NCBI RefSeq assembly: GCF_003323735.1
Contig: NZ_QOIM01000049.1
Span: 40,052-104,051 of the forward strand
DNA: 64,000 bases
Direction of reading: 5' to 3'
Origin: Streptomyces reniochalinae
GTDB lineage: Bacteria; Actinomycetota; Actinomycetes; Streptomycetales; Streptomycetaceae
Every line of letters starts with the position of its first letter. Positions within the stretch are counted from its first letter, which is position 1. Position numbers and translations under genes: made by a program. This document shows positions 1 through 8,096 of this stretch, piece by piece. The notes below the pieces were generated by a model. It ran no database searches. It saw nothing but the letters and a program-made list of their open reading frames with translations, and was not told the DNA's origin.

Positions 1-1
1 G

Positions 2-346
2 GTCGCCCTCCTGCGGGGATGGGCCCGCTTCTGTGCCGGTCTGGCTCTCGGCCTGGTCGTACTCGCGGCGCTCCTGCTCTTCGTCGGGCTCGACGCGCAC
101 TCGGCCTACGCGCAGGCAGCCACCCCGTCGTGCGGCTCCCTTGTCTTCCCCGATGAGCAAGGGATGGAGACGGCCCCGTGCCACACCAGTCAGCTGCGTC
201 AGGCCGGTCGCGTCGGTCTGACGATGGTCGGCGCCCTCGGCTGCGTGGTGGGGAGCGTTCTCCTGCGCCTCGAGGAGACTCGCACGGACGGACGTCGCGA
301 GAAATCCCCGCGGCGCGGCGCCGACGGCACCGTGGGTGAGCGATGA
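2..346 (+). CDS. Partial small membrane protein, 5' end outside the window
   Basis: The open frame enters from the left edge and stops at the TGA at 344-346. The visible 114 residues hold one strong hydrophobic segment (about residues 10-31, rich in Leu/Val/Ala), then an extracytoplasmic-looking loop with two cysteines, then a second hydrophobic stretch (about residues 71-85) and a basic Arg/Lys-rich tail. This is what a small two-pass membrane protein looks like. No family is recognised and no function is proposed. The start codon lies upstream of the window, so total length is unknown. High third-position GC supports it as coding. Confidence 0.6.
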   Translation, partial: VALLRGWARFCAGLALGLVVLAALLLFVGLDAHSAYAQAATPSCGSLVFPDEQGMETAPCHTSQLRQAGRVGLTMVGALGCVVGSVLLRLEETRTDGRREKSPRRGADGTVGER

Positions 347-411
347 ATTCTGGTGTCTTCGCTGGTCTGGATAAGAACAGTTGGCAGATCTCGAGAAGGC
401 TGGTGGATCTC

Positions 412-759
412 ATGAACGTCGCGCGAGTGCTGATGGTCGCTCCGGTACGGAACCTCGACACTGCGGTGGTCTGGTATGCACGCTTGCTGGGGCGGCCGGC
501 GGACACCCGGCCGATGCCGTCGTTGGCCGACTGGCACCTGACATCGGGTGGCTGGCTACAGGTTTTCGAGGACCCGGCGCGTGCCGGCTCGACGCTGCTC
601 AACGTGGAAGTGCGTGAGCTGGACAGGGAGCTGGCCGGGCTCGCGGAGCGCGGTCTGACGACCGGACCCGTGCAGACCGGCGGTGAGCGCACCCGGTTCG
701 CGGCCCTGGAGGACCCCGATGGCAACCAGGTCACTTTGCTGGAGAACCCGGTGGCTTGA
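412..759 (+). CDS. VOC (glyoxalase/bleomycin-resistance fold) family protein
   Basis: A 115-residue protein with the layout of a single-module VOC protein: an N-terminal beta strand with V-R-N-L-D-T-A-V-V-W-Y, where substrate-domain families have the paired helix, and a C-terminal A-x-x-D-P-D-G-N-Q-V-T-L-L-E signature typical of the last metal-site strand. VOC enzymes and binding proteins act in the cytosol on small, often toxic, molecules; the substrate here is unknown. I chose ATG 412 because homology-like sequence begins there and GAAGG lies about 12 nt upstream. An in-frame ATG at 343 would add 23 unlikely residues. It lies just upstream of the carboxylesterase on the same strand, so the two may be co-transcribed. 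Confidence 0.75.
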   Translation: MNVARVLMVAPVRNLDTAVVWYARLLGRPADTRPMPSLADWHLTSGGWLQVFEDPARAGSTLLNVEVRELDRELAGLAERGLTTGPVQTGGERTRFAALEDPDGNQVTLLENPVA

Positions 760-833
760 CCGGTCCCGACGAGCCGGAGCGGACGACCGCGAGCACCACA
801 CGTGCAAGGGATGAGCGACCGTGCGGAGGCGAA

Positions 834-2318
834 GTGGTCTTTGAGACGTCGAGTGGCCGTGTACAGGGCAGGGCGTCCGCTGACGGCGTCACCGCCGTGC
901 TCGGAATCCCGTACGCGGCCGAGCCGTTCGCCGCCCGTCGATTCCGTGAGCCACAACCGGCGGCTGGCTGGGCCGGCATCCGGGACTGCACGGCCTTCGG
1001 CCCCATCGCTCCGCAGTCAGCGGAGCTGCCCGGAGCGCCGGTGTGGCGGGAGGGGGATGAGGACATCCTCACCGTCAACGTATGGGTGCCGGATCGCGCG
1101 GGTGCCGGTGCGCTGCCGGTGTTCTTCTGGATTCACGGCGGCGCGTACACCTTCGGCTCCTCCGCTCAGCCCGACTTCGACGGTACGGCCCTGGCCCGTG
1201 CCGGGCTGGTCGTGGTCAGCTGCAACTACCGGGTGGGCTTCGAGGGCTTCGGCCATGTTCGCGGCTTCCCCGACAACCGCGGGCTGCTGGACCAGGCCGC
1301 GGCATTGCGCTGGGTCAGGGAGAACATCGCGTCCTTCGGCGGCGACCCCGGTAACGTCACCGTCGCCGGGCACTCCTCCGGAGCAGGTTCGATTGCCTGC
1401 TTGATGACCATGGAGCAGACCCGGGGGCTCTTCCGGCGGGCCATCGCCCACAGCGTGCCCAGGGCCTACTTCGCGGTCGAACTCGCCCAGGCGGTCACCG
1501 AGAGGATAGCGGTGGAGGCCGGGATCGCCCCTGCCGCCGAGGCGCTGCTGTCCTTGTCACCCGCCCGGTTGGTGGCGGCCTCCGACGAGGCCGCCGCGAA
1601 CAGCGGAGCCGGCCCCGCGGCGGCGGTTCACGCCTTTGACTCTGTGCTCTTCCAGCCCGTCGTCGACGGTGAGGTGCTGCCCGCGAACCCGCTGCGCGCG
1701 GTCGCAGCCGGGACGGCGCGGCAGGTGGACCTGCTGGCGTGCCACACCCTGGAGGAGTACTGGTTCCTTCACACGGTGGGAGCCGTGCGGGAGGTCACCA
1801 CCGAGTCGGAACTGGCCGACTTCGCCGAGGCACTGGGCCTCCCGGACCACCTGGTCGACGGCTACCGCGCGCTGATGCCGGAAGCGCCGGTACTCGATCG
1901 CTACTTGGCGATGTCCGGCGACGCGCAGTTCGGCGAGTACACCACCCGCCTCGCCGAGCACCATGCGAGGGCCGGCGGCCGGGCGTACCTGGCCCGCTTC
2001 GCCCGCAGGCGGGCTGATGCCAGACCCTGGCACACGGCGGATGTTCCCTTCGCCTTCGGCAACTTGGACGCCGTCGGCGCCGACTTCCTCATCGGGGGCG
2101 CGCCCGACGACCACGACCGCGCCCTGTCCGCCCGCATGCTCCGCTCCTGGGCCGACTTCGCGTCCACCAGCGCTCCAGGCTGGCCGGCGGTCACCGCAGG
2201 CGCCACCCCGGTCAAGCACTGGGCCTTTCCCGACGACCACCTGGCCGCCGACGACAGGTCCGACCTCCGGGCCTTGTGGCGGGACGTCCGGTTCGACCTG
2301 ATGCGCCCCGGGCGCTGA
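834..2318 (+). CDS. Type-B carboxylesterase (alpha/beta hydrolase)
   Basis: Large serine esterase of the carboxylesterase/para-nitrobenzyl esterase family, hydrolysing carboxylic esters. Numbered from an upstream TTG at 756, the E-D-I-L-T-V-N-V-W block (about 102-110) corresponds to the family's E-D-C-L motif. The oxyanion-hole H-G-G-A is at about 127-130 and the nucleophile elbow is G-H-S-S-G with Ser about 207. The family more often has G-E-S-A-G, so the elbow is slightly unusual. About 495-520 residues is normal length. GTG 834 is preferred because GGAGG sits 4 nt upstream and the family core starts there. The TTG at 756 overlaps the VOC stop codon and would allow coupling. No signal peptide is seen, so it is probably cytosolic. 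Confidence 0.85.
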   Translation: MVFETSSGRVQGRASADGVTAVLGIPYAAEPFAARRFREPQPAAGWAGIRDCTAFGPIAPQSAELPGAPVWREGDEDILTVNVWVPDRAGAGALPVFFWIHGGAYTFGSSAQPDFDGTALARAGLVVVSCNYRVGFEGFGHVRGFPDNRGLLDQAAALRWVRENIASFGGDPGNVTVAGHSSGAGSIACLMTMEQTRGLFRRAIAHSVPRAYFAVELAQAVTERIAVEAGIAPAAEALLSLSPARLVAASDEAAANSGAGPAAAVHAFDSVLFQPVVDGEVLPANPLRAVAAGTARQVDLLACHTLEEYWFLHTVGAVREVTTESELADFAEALGLPDHLVDGYRALMPEAPVLDRYLAMSGDAQFGEYTTRLAEHHARAGGRAYLARFARRRADARPWHTADVPFAFGNLDAVGADFLIGGAPDDHDRALSARMLRSWADFASTSAPGWPAVTAGATPVKHWAFPDDHLAADDRSDLRALWRDVRFDLMRPGR

Positions 2319-2606
2319 CGCAACCGGACGAGCCCGTGCACGTGCCGGCTTCTTCGGGCTCGCTCCGAGTTCCTGTCGCGCCGCGGATCGACACCCGGGA
2401 GCGGTGTCGATCCGACCCTCGCGCGGGTACGTTCGATCCACCACACCCGTGGGTAGTGGAGGATGAACACCGGTGACACCGGTTCGGTCGCATCGGCCTG
2501 ATCGCCGGGGCAGGGGCCGGGGGCCTCCTCCGACGGATACTGCTGGACCAACGATGTGCGCGGTAGGCCGGTCACAGCCTCGGGCGAGTCGGCCGGGCCC
2601 GCACAC

Positions 2607-3317
2607 TCATGTGTGCGAGCCCTGGTCCGAGTCCGAGCCCGAGTCGGAGCCCGAGTCCGGGGCCGGGACCAGGTCCGGGTCTTCGGACGTCGGGGCGGGG
2701 CCGTTGGTGAGGTAGCGAGTGAGCATGGCGACGAGTTCGTTCTCGAGTCGTGTGGTGTCGGTCTGTTCGGAGGCGGCCATCATCTTGTGTACGACCAACT
2801 CGATCGTCGAGACGACGAGCCGAGCGGCGGTGTCCGTATCGGCGACACGTACGTCGGGGTGATCGCGGAGCAGCCTGCGGGCGTAGGCGGTGCGTTCGAG
2901 CTCGCTCTGGGCGACGCGTTCGAGTATGGCGGGGGTGCGGGGGCCCTGTTCCATCATCACGCGCAGCAGTTGCGGATCCTCGCGGTGGTTGTCGATGGCT
3001 CGGCGCACGTAGAAGCGCATGACGTCCTCGAGGGACGCGGGAAGCCGGCCGTCCTGATCCAGAGGAGTGGCGGCCCTGCCGGCGTCGAGGTGCCGGGTCA
3101 GCAACTCGACCAGGAGGGCGTCCTTGTTGGGGTAGTACTGGTAGAGCGACCCGATCGAGACCCGGGCCCGCTCGGCGATGCGGTTGGTGGTCCCGGCCGC
3201 GTACCCGTACTCGGCGAAAACGCGAGCAGCGGCGTCGAGGATCCGCTGCCGGGTCAGTTCGGCCCGGACCTGGCGGGGCTGTTTACGTGGTGCGAGACCG
3301 CGGCGGTCGGACGTCAT
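2607..3317 (-). CDS. TetR family transcriptional repressor
   Basis: The N-terminal helix-turn-helix is clear: R-I-L-D-A-A-A-R-V-F-A-E-Y-G, then T-T-N-R-I-A-E-R-A, then V-S-I-G-S-L-Y-Q-Y-Y-P-N-K-D-A-L, the classic TetR operator-binding segment. The remaining part is the variable ligand-binding and dimerisation domain. ATG 3317 is chosen because AGGAGG lies 5 nt upstream. The C terminus ends in a low-complexity Ser-Asp-Gly run encoded by repeated GAGTCC/GAGCCC-type hexamers (about 2620-2660), prone to replication slippage. It is divergent from the split-barrel/reductase operon at 3452, and a near-palindrome at 3361-3374 lies between them. It therefore probably represses both directions in response to a ligand of that operon. 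Confidence 0.9.
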   Translation of the reverse strand: MTSDRRGLAPRKQPRQVRAELTRQRILDAAARVFAEYGYAAGTTNRIAERARVSIGSLYQYYPNKDALLVELLTRHLDAGRAATPLDQDGRLPASLEDVMRFYVRRAIDNHREDPQLLRVMMEQGPRTPAILERVAQSELERTAYARRLLRDHPDVRVADTDTAARLVVSTIELVVHKMMAASEQTDTTRLENELVAMLTRYLTNGPAPTSEDPDLVPAPDSGSDSGSDSDQGSHT

Positions 3318-3360
3318 CGGACCTCCTGCCAAGGGGTGGGAATGCGAGTAGCGCACGAGC

Positions 3361-3374
3361 TGAGTAATTGCTCA
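3361..3374. promoter_or_regulatory. Candidate TetR operator in the divergent intergenic region
   Basis: TGAGTAATTGCTCA is a 14-bp near-palindrome, with six of seven base pairs matching and a T/G mismatch at the fifth position. It lies in an AT-rich patch of an otherwise GC-rich region. It sits 44 bp from the tetR start and 78 bp from the start at 3452, where a self-regulating TetR would bind. Size and symmetry fit TetR operators. The regulator assignment is inferred. Confidence 0.5.
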
Positions 3375-3451
3375 CAATAGTGCCATGAACTGCGGTGATG
3401 CGGGCGCCCTGCGCCTGCTGCCGTACCACGGACCCCTGTAGGGAAGCTGTC

Positions 3452-4081
3452 ATGACACATGTCTCCAGGCGCCCCCGCCGCATCTCCGTGAATGAGGTTC
3501 TGGCACGGCTCGGGCCGCCGGAACCCATGATCGAAGCCAAGGTGCAAGACCGCGTCGACGACTACATCCGCTTCTTCATCGCCCACTCGCCTCTGCTGAT
3601 GATGGCCACCGCCGACGCGGCCGGACGCGCCGACTGCTCGCCGCGCGGGGACTATCCGGGCTTCGTGAAGGTCCTCGACGAGCAGACCGTCGCCCTGCCC
3701 GACCGCCCCGGCAACAAGATCGCCGATTCCTTCCGCAACCTGGCCGAGAACGACGGCGTCGGGCTGTGCTTCCTCGTCCCCGGGATGCGGGAGGTCCTGC
3801 GCGTCAACGGCAGCGGCTACGTCGCCGACGAACCCGACGTGCTGGTGCGGATGCGCACCGAGGCCAAGCAACCCCAGTTCGCGATCGTCGTCGAGGTGGC
3901 CGAAGCCTACTTCCACTGCGGGCGGGCGCTGATCCGCTCCCGGCTGTGGGACCCCGCCAGCCAGGCACTCGCCGAGGGCATGCCGTCGCTGGGCGAAGTC
4001 GCCGCCGCGCAGTTCGGCGTCGACCAGGACCCCGCGCTGCTCGAACAGGCCCTTGAGGCCGGATACCGCGAGCTCTACTGA
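3452..4081 (+). CDS. Pyridoxamine 5'-phosphate oxidase-like FMN split-barrel protein
   Basis: A 209-residue cytosolic protein of the PNPOx-like split-barrel group (the actinobacterial type often annotated with the MSMEG_1061 family). Visible family marks are the strand M-M-A-T-A-D-A-A-G-R-A-D-C-S-P-R-G-D, the block L-P-D-R-P-G-N-K-I-A-D-S-F-R-N-L (flavin phosphate region) and G-L-C-F-L-V-P-G. The true substrate is unknown; such proteins bind FMN, heme or F420. ATG 3452 has GGGAAG upstream, whereas an upstream ATG at 3395 gives an unlikely Cys-rich extension. It is followed 32 nt later by a flavin/iron-sulfur reductase, so the two form an operon and the reductase may supply electrons to this protein. 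Confidence 0.8.
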   Translation: MTHVSRRPRRISVNEVLARLGPPEPMIEAKVQDRVDDYIRFFIAHSPLLMMATADAAGRADCSPRGDYPGFVKVLDEQTVALPDRPGNKIADSFRNLAENDGVGLCFLVPGMREVLRVNGSGYVADEPDVLVRMRTEAKQPQFAIVVEVAEAYFHCGRALIRSRLWDPASQALAEGMPSLGEVAAAQFGVDQDPALLEQALEAGYRELY

Positions 4082-4113
4082 CCACACCGCACCGGCTGAC
4101 AGAGGAAGAACCG

Positions 4114-5022
4114 ATGCAACAGACCGTCGTCGAACGTCTCGACCGTCTCACCGAGGACGTCCTCGCCCTCACCCTGCGCGCCACCGGCGAAGAGCTCGCG
4201 CCCTGGGAGCCCGGCGCCCACATCGACCTGTTCGTGCCCAACTGGCTGACCCGGCAGTACTCCTTGTGCGGCGACCCCGCCGACCAGGACGCCTACCGCA
4301 TCGCCGTCCGCTACGACCCGCTCAGCCGCGGCGGCTCGGAGTACCTGCACCGCTTCCTGCGCCCGGGCCGCACCCTGAACGTGTCCCTGCCGCGCAACCA
4401 CTTCCCGCTGGTCCCCGCACCGCGTTATCTCTTCCTCGCCGGCGGAATCGGCATCACGCCGCTGCTGCCGATGGTGCGAGCGGCGGCCTCCGCCGCATCC
4501 CCCGCCACCTTGCTGTATGTGGGTCGGGCAGCGGAGAGCATGCCCTTCGCCGACGAACTGCGACGCTCCTACGGCGGCCGGGTGCGAATCGTGGAGACCG
4601 CACGGGAGGGCAGGCCCGACCTCGGCGCTCTCGCGGCCCGCCTCGAGCCGGACACCCTGGTCTACTGCTGCGGTCCGGCCGGCATGCTGGCGGCGGCCGA
4701 AGCGGCGTTCCCCGCCGAGCGGTTGCACGCCGAGCGGTTCCAGCCCGCGGCCCGCGCGTTCGGCCCCGACACGGCCTTTGAAGCAGTCTGCGCCCGGTCT
4801 GCGAGCACCGTCGCCGTGCCGGCCGGCGTCTCCTTGCTGGACGCCCTCACTCACGCCGGGCACCCCCTCCCGGCCGGGTGCCGTGAAGGCGTGTGCGGCA
4901 GCTGTGACGTCGCCGTCCTGGACGGAGCTCCCGAGCACCGGGATGACATCGGCGCACCCGAGGGCCGCATGTACGCGTGCGTGTCCCGCGCGCTGTCCCC
5001 CCGCCTCGTCCTCGACCTGTAG
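4114..5022 (+). CDS. PDR/VanB-type oxidoreductase with C-terminal [2Fe-2S] ferredoxin domain
   Basis: A 302-residue reductase of the phthalate dioxygenase reductase/VanB class, moving electrons from NADH through FMN to a plant-type [2Fe-2S] cluster and then to an oxygenase or flavoprotein partner. Domains in order: flavin-binding barrel (about 1-100, with R-Q-Y-S-L at the flavin contact), NAD-binding domain (about 105-215, with G-G-I-G-I-T-P and Y-C-C-G-P-A-G-M), ferredoxin domain (about 220-302). Cluster cysteines are C256, C261, C264 and C289 in the order C-x4-C-x2-C-xn-C. The start has AGAGGAAG upstream. No Rieske oxygenase is adjacent, so the preceding split-barrel protein is the only local partner candidate. 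Confidence 0.88.
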   Translation: MQQTVVERLDRLTEDVLALTLRATGEELAPWEPGAHIDLFVPNWLTRQYSLCGDPADQDAYRIAVRYDPLSRGGSEYLHRFLRPGRTLNVSLPRNHFPLVPAPRYLFLAGGIGITPLLPMVRAAASAASPATLLYVGRAAESMPFADELRRSYGGRVRIVETAREGRPDLGALAARLEPDTLVYCCGPAGMLAAAEAAFPAERLHAERFQPAARAFGPDTAFEAVCARSASTVAVPAGVSLLDALTHAGHPLPAGCREGVCGSCDVAVLDGAPEHRDDIGAPEGRMYACVSRALSPRLVLDL

Positions 5023-5041
5023 GGGGGTCCGAGGAGGGACC

Positions 5042-5062
5042 GGATCCGCCCGCAGGCGGTCC
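5042..5062. terminator. Hairpin between the convergent reductase and methyltransferase remnant
   Basis: The arms GGA-T-CCGCC and GGCGG-TCC enclose a CGCA loop 20 bp after the reductase stop codon. There is no U-run, as is common for Streptomyces terminators. It could end transcripts from either side. Confidence 0.4.
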
Positions 5063-5104
5063 GCCCGCGAGCCGGCGCCGCACCCACCCTCGCCGGGGCG
5101 CGCC

Positions 5105-5569
5105 TCAGTGCGGCTTGCGCCACACGGAGATGTGTTCCGTGCTGTCCTCGGTGAACGGCGCCCCGTCCCAGTCCGCGACGCGGCGCTCCAACTCGAGCCC
5201 GGCGATCCGTGCCATCAGGTCGAGCTCCGCCGGCCAGGCGTACCGGTGCCGGGAGGTGCCCTGGCGGTAGCGGCCGTCGTCGCCGTCCCGGGTGAAGTGG
5301 TGCGAGACGAGAACCTGTTCGACCAGGTCGAAGGTGTCGAAGCCGAGATGCTGCTCGGACAGTTCGATGCCCGCTACCTGCACGCCCCGTTCCCGGAGCG
5401 GGACGCCCACGCGCCCCGTTCCGATGGCGAACTCCAGTGTCCGGCTGCCTTCGGCGAGCTCGGCGAGGAAGGCAAGAGTCGGTTCGAGTACGGCGGCCGA
5501 GGACATCTCGGTTTCCTCGGCGTCGTAGCGGTCGGCGGTCGCTCGGCTCCACAGCTCACTGCTCGTCAC
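5105..5569 (-). pseudogene. Class I SAM-dependent methyltransferase with a large internal deletion
   Basis: The N-terminal half (S-S-E-L-W-S-R-A-T-A-D-R-Y-D, then L-E-F-A-I-G-T-G-R-V-G, the SAM-binding glycine loop, then V-A-G-I-E-L-S-E) is a standard methyltransferase start. The C-terminal third (V-S-H-H-F-T-R-D-G, W-P-A-E-L-D-L-M-A-R-I-A-G, H-I-S-V-W-R-K-P) is the standard end. The roughly 100 residues that join them in the family are absent: the acidic-loop region continues directly into G-F-D-T-F-D-L. About 154 residues remain from GTG 5569, against an expected 250 or so. The frame is intact, so a short protein could be made, but the Rossmann sheet would be incomplete and activity is unlikely. 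The substrate was never predictable from this family. Confidence 0.65.
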
Positions 5570-5729
5570 GGGCGGCCACTTTGCCGCGGTGATTCTTGAG
5601 GCACTCATCGGCCGAACGAAACGACCGCGGCAGCAGTGCGAAAGAAAACTGGCTGACCAGGCTGTCAGATCGGGGCCGGTACGTGCCGGTCGGTGTGGCC
5701 GTCGGAGAGGTGGTGTCTCCGGCGGCCGG

Positions 5730-6728
5730 TCAGCGGGCGGCGAGGAATTCGAGCGTGTCGAGCACGCGGTTCGAGAAGCCCCACTCGTTGTCGTACCACG
5801 CGACCACCTTGATGTGGCGGCCGTCGACCCGGGTGAGGGACGAGTCGAAGATCGATGAAGCGGGATCGCCCGTGATGTCGGACGACACGAGCGGGTCGTC
5901 CGCGTACTCGAGGACACCGGCGAGCGGCCCCTCCGCCGCGGCACGGTACGCCGCCAGCACGTCGTCGCGCGTCACGTCGCGGGCCACGGTCGTGTTGAGT
6001 TCGACGATCGAGCCCACCGGCACCGGCACGCGGATCGAGTCGCCCGACAGCCTGCCTTCCAGGTTGGGCAGCACGAGGCCGATCGCCTTGGCGGCGCCCG
6101 TGGTGGTGGGGACGATGTTGACGGCGGCGGCGCGGGCGCGGCGGGCGTCGCGGTGCGGGCCGTCCTGGAGGTTCTGCTCTTGCGTGTAGGCGTGCACCGT
6201 CGTCATGAACCCGTGCTCGATACCGGCGAGTTCGTCGAGGACGGCGGCCAGCGGCGCGAGCGCGTTGGTGGTGCAGGAGGCGTTGGAGACGATCGTGTGG
6301 ACGGCCGGGTCGTAGGCATCCGTGTTGACCCCGAAGGCGAGCGTGACGTCGGCGCCGTTCGACGGCGCGCTGACGAGTACCCTTTGCGTGCCCGCGTCGA
6401 GGTGGGCGCGGGCGGCCTTCGCCGAGGTGAAGCGGCCGGTGGCTTCCAGAACGATGTCGACGCCGTAATCGGCCCACGGCAACCGCGCCGGTTCGCGTTC
6501 GGCCAGCACCGTGATCCGACGGCCCCCGACGACGAGGGCGTCCCCGTCGACGGTCACCGGGCGCCCGAGCCGGCCGGCGGTGCTGTCGTAGGCGAGCAGC
6601 CGGGCGAGAGCGGCGGGCTCCGTCAGGTCGTTGACGGCGACGATCTCAAGCGTGCTGTCGCGCTCCAGCAGCGCGCGCAGCACATTGCGTCCGATGCGGC
6701 CGAATCCGTTGATGGCGATGCGCGTCAT
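5730..6728 (-). CDS. gap: Glyceraldehyde-3-phosphate dehydrogenase, type I
   Basis: A full-length 332-residue cytosolic GAPDH that oxidises glyceraldehyde 3-phosphate to 1,3-bisphosphoglycerate with NAD. The N terminus has I-N-G-F-G-R-I-G-R (dinucleotide loop) and N33-D34, indicating NAD preference. The catalytic motif S-N-A-S-C-T-T-N places Cys at 152. W-Y-D-N-E-W-G-F-S is present near the C terminus. AAAGGA lies 9 nt upstream of ATG 6728. It is not in a glycolytic cluster (no pgk or tpi nearby) but lies between a GlxA-type regulator and a methyltransferase remnant, so it is probably a secondary GAPDH. A link to the triose phosphates made by the rhamnose genes upstream is possible but only positional. 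Confidence 0.93.
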   Translation of the reverse strand: MTRIAINGFGRIGRNVLRALLERDSTLEIVAVNDLTEPAALARLLAYDSTAGRLGRPVTVDGDALVVGGRRITVLAEREPARLPWADYGVDIVLEATGRFTSAKAARAHLDAGTQRVLVSAPSNGADVTLAFGVNTDAYDPAVHTIVSNASCTTNALAPLAAVLDELAGIEHGFMTTVHAYTQEQNLQDGPHRDARRARAAAVNIVPTTTGAAKAIGLVLPNLEGRLSGDSIRVPVPVGSIVELNTTVARDVTRDDVLAAYRAAAEGPLAGVLEYADDPLVSSDITGDPASSIFDSSLTRVDGRHIKVVAWYDNEWGFSNRVLDTLEFLAAR

Positions 6729-6911
6729 GAGTGAGGTCCTTTCCCTTCCACACCAGACTCGCCCGCGGCCGGCGGCGCTGACAGTGGCGGCATCGCCAGG
6801 GCTCGCAAGGATCTTGCCAGCGGCCGATGCGGAGGCCCGCCAGGCGGCCGGCTCCGAGGCATCACGCCGCGCCGTGGCCGGCGGAAGGACTCCGCCCGTG
6901 GTGCCGGGCGG

Positions 6912-7868
6912 TTACTCGCCGCGGGCGAAGGTGCGCCGGTACTCGCTGGGTGTGGTGCCGAGGATGCGCTGGAAGTGCAGGCGCAGGTTCGCGCCGGTGC
7001 CGAGTCCGACGTCGGCAGCGACCTGCTCTACGCTGCGCTGTGAGCGTTCGAGCAGCTCGCGGGCCAGGTCGATGCGGGCGCGCATCACCCACTGCATCGG
7101 CGTGTAGCCGGTCTCCTCGACGAAGCGACGGGAGAACGTGCGCGGCGAGACGCCCGCCTGCCGCGCCAGCATGTCGAGGGTGAGGGGTTCGTCGAGCCGG
7201 TGCAGTGCCCACTCGCGGCTGGCGGTGAACCTCTCGCCGAGTGGCTCGGGAACGCTGCGCGGCACGTACTGGGCCTGGCCGCCACTGCGGTAGGGCGCCG
7301 CGACCAGCCGCCGGGCCGCGTGGTTGGACGCGGCCACTCCCAGGTCGCCGCGCAGGATGTGCAGGCACAGGTCGATGCCCGAGGCGGCTCCGGCGGAGGT
7401 GAGAACGCTGCCCTCGTCCACGAACAGCACGTTCTCATCGACCTGGACGAGGGGATACCTCGCCCGCAGCGCCCGCGTGTAGTGCCAGTGCGTGGTGGCC
7501 CGTCTGCCGTCGAGCAGGCCCGTGGCGGCGAGCGCGAAGGCGCCCGTCGAGATGGCGGCGAGCCGCGTGCCCCGTCCGTGCGCGGCGATCAGTGCGTCGA
7601 CGACGTCGCGCGGCGGGTCGTTGCGGTCGGGGAACCGGTAGCCGGGGACGAAGACGATGTCGGCCCACGCGAGCGCGTCGAGTCCGTGGGCGACGTGGTA
7701 CGCGAGCCCGTCGCCGCCGGCCACCAGACCGGGATCCGCTCCGCACACCCGCACCTCGTACGGCATGCTCGCGCGGGTCGTGAAGACCTGCGCGGGGATC
7801 CCGATGTCGAGCGGCTTCGCCCCCTCTAGCACGAGGACGGCGACGCGTTGCGGGTGTGAGGCTGACAC
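6912..7868 (-). CDS. GlxA-type transcriptional regulator (DJ-1/PfpI domain plus AraC helix-turn-helix)
   Basis: A 318-residue two-domain regulator. Residues about 8-190 form a DJ-1/PfpI-like class I amidotransferase fold (V-A-V-L-V-L-E-G-A-K-P-L-D-I start, A-I-S-T-G-A-F-A-L-A-A-T-G-L-L-D-G-R-R elbow). The elbow has Thr where amidotransferases have Cys, so it is a sensor, not an enzyme. Residues about 215-310 form an AraC double helix-turn-helix ending in L-G-T-T-P-S-E-Y-R-R-T-F. It is in the same orientation as the rhamnose catabolic genes upstream and gap downstream. The start is a GTG with no clear Shine-Dalgarno sequence. Members often control alternative nitrogen or carbon use; its targets here are unknown, with gap the nearest candidate. 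Confidence 0.88.
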   Translation of the reverse strand: MSASHPQRVAVLVLEGAKPLDIGIPAQVFTTRASMPYEVRVCGADPGLVAGGDGLAYHVAHGLDALAWADIVFVPGYRFPDRNDPPRDVVDALIAAHGRGTRLAAISTGAFALAATGLLDGRRATTHWHYTRALRARYPLVQVDENVLFVDEGSVLTSAGAASGIDLCLHILRGDLGVAASNHAARRLVAAPYRSGGQAQYVPRSVPEPLGERFTASREWALHRLDEPLTLDMLARQAGVSPRTFSRRFVEETGYTPMQWVMRARIDLARELLERSQRSVEQVAADVGLGTGANLRLHFQRILGTTPSEYRRTFARGE

Positions 7869-8096
7869 AGGAAGAGGTTACGGGGGGCGGGAGTGGCTTC
7901 GCTCCACCACCACCTACTGCGTCGCTGAGCGCTGTACGGCGGCGAGGTGAGAGGGCCCGGCGCCGGCGGGGGCCGCGTGCGCACCGAGGACTGTCCGATT
8001 GCCCTGCCGTGGAGCCCCATGGGGGCCCGGCCGCGTCGTGCGCCCGGCCGGGAGCAAGTCTCGCCGGAGCATCTCCGCGAGCGCGGCAGAGGTGGC

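Noticed and set aside
2469..2483. ACCGGT-GAC-ACCGGT hairpin after the carboxylesterase
   Set aside because: Short stem, common hexamer in high-GC DNA, no T-run and 150 bp after the stop. Not distinctive.
2620..2665. Hexamer repeat GAGTCC/GAGCCC as a possible repeat element
   Set aside because: It is the coding end of the TetR gene (Ser-Asp-rich tail) and explained as low-complexity coding sequence.
5570..5944. Upstream extension of the methyltransferase frame
   Set aside because: Ser/Arg/Pro-rich sequence overlapping the end of gap on the same strand. Family homology begins near GTG 5569.
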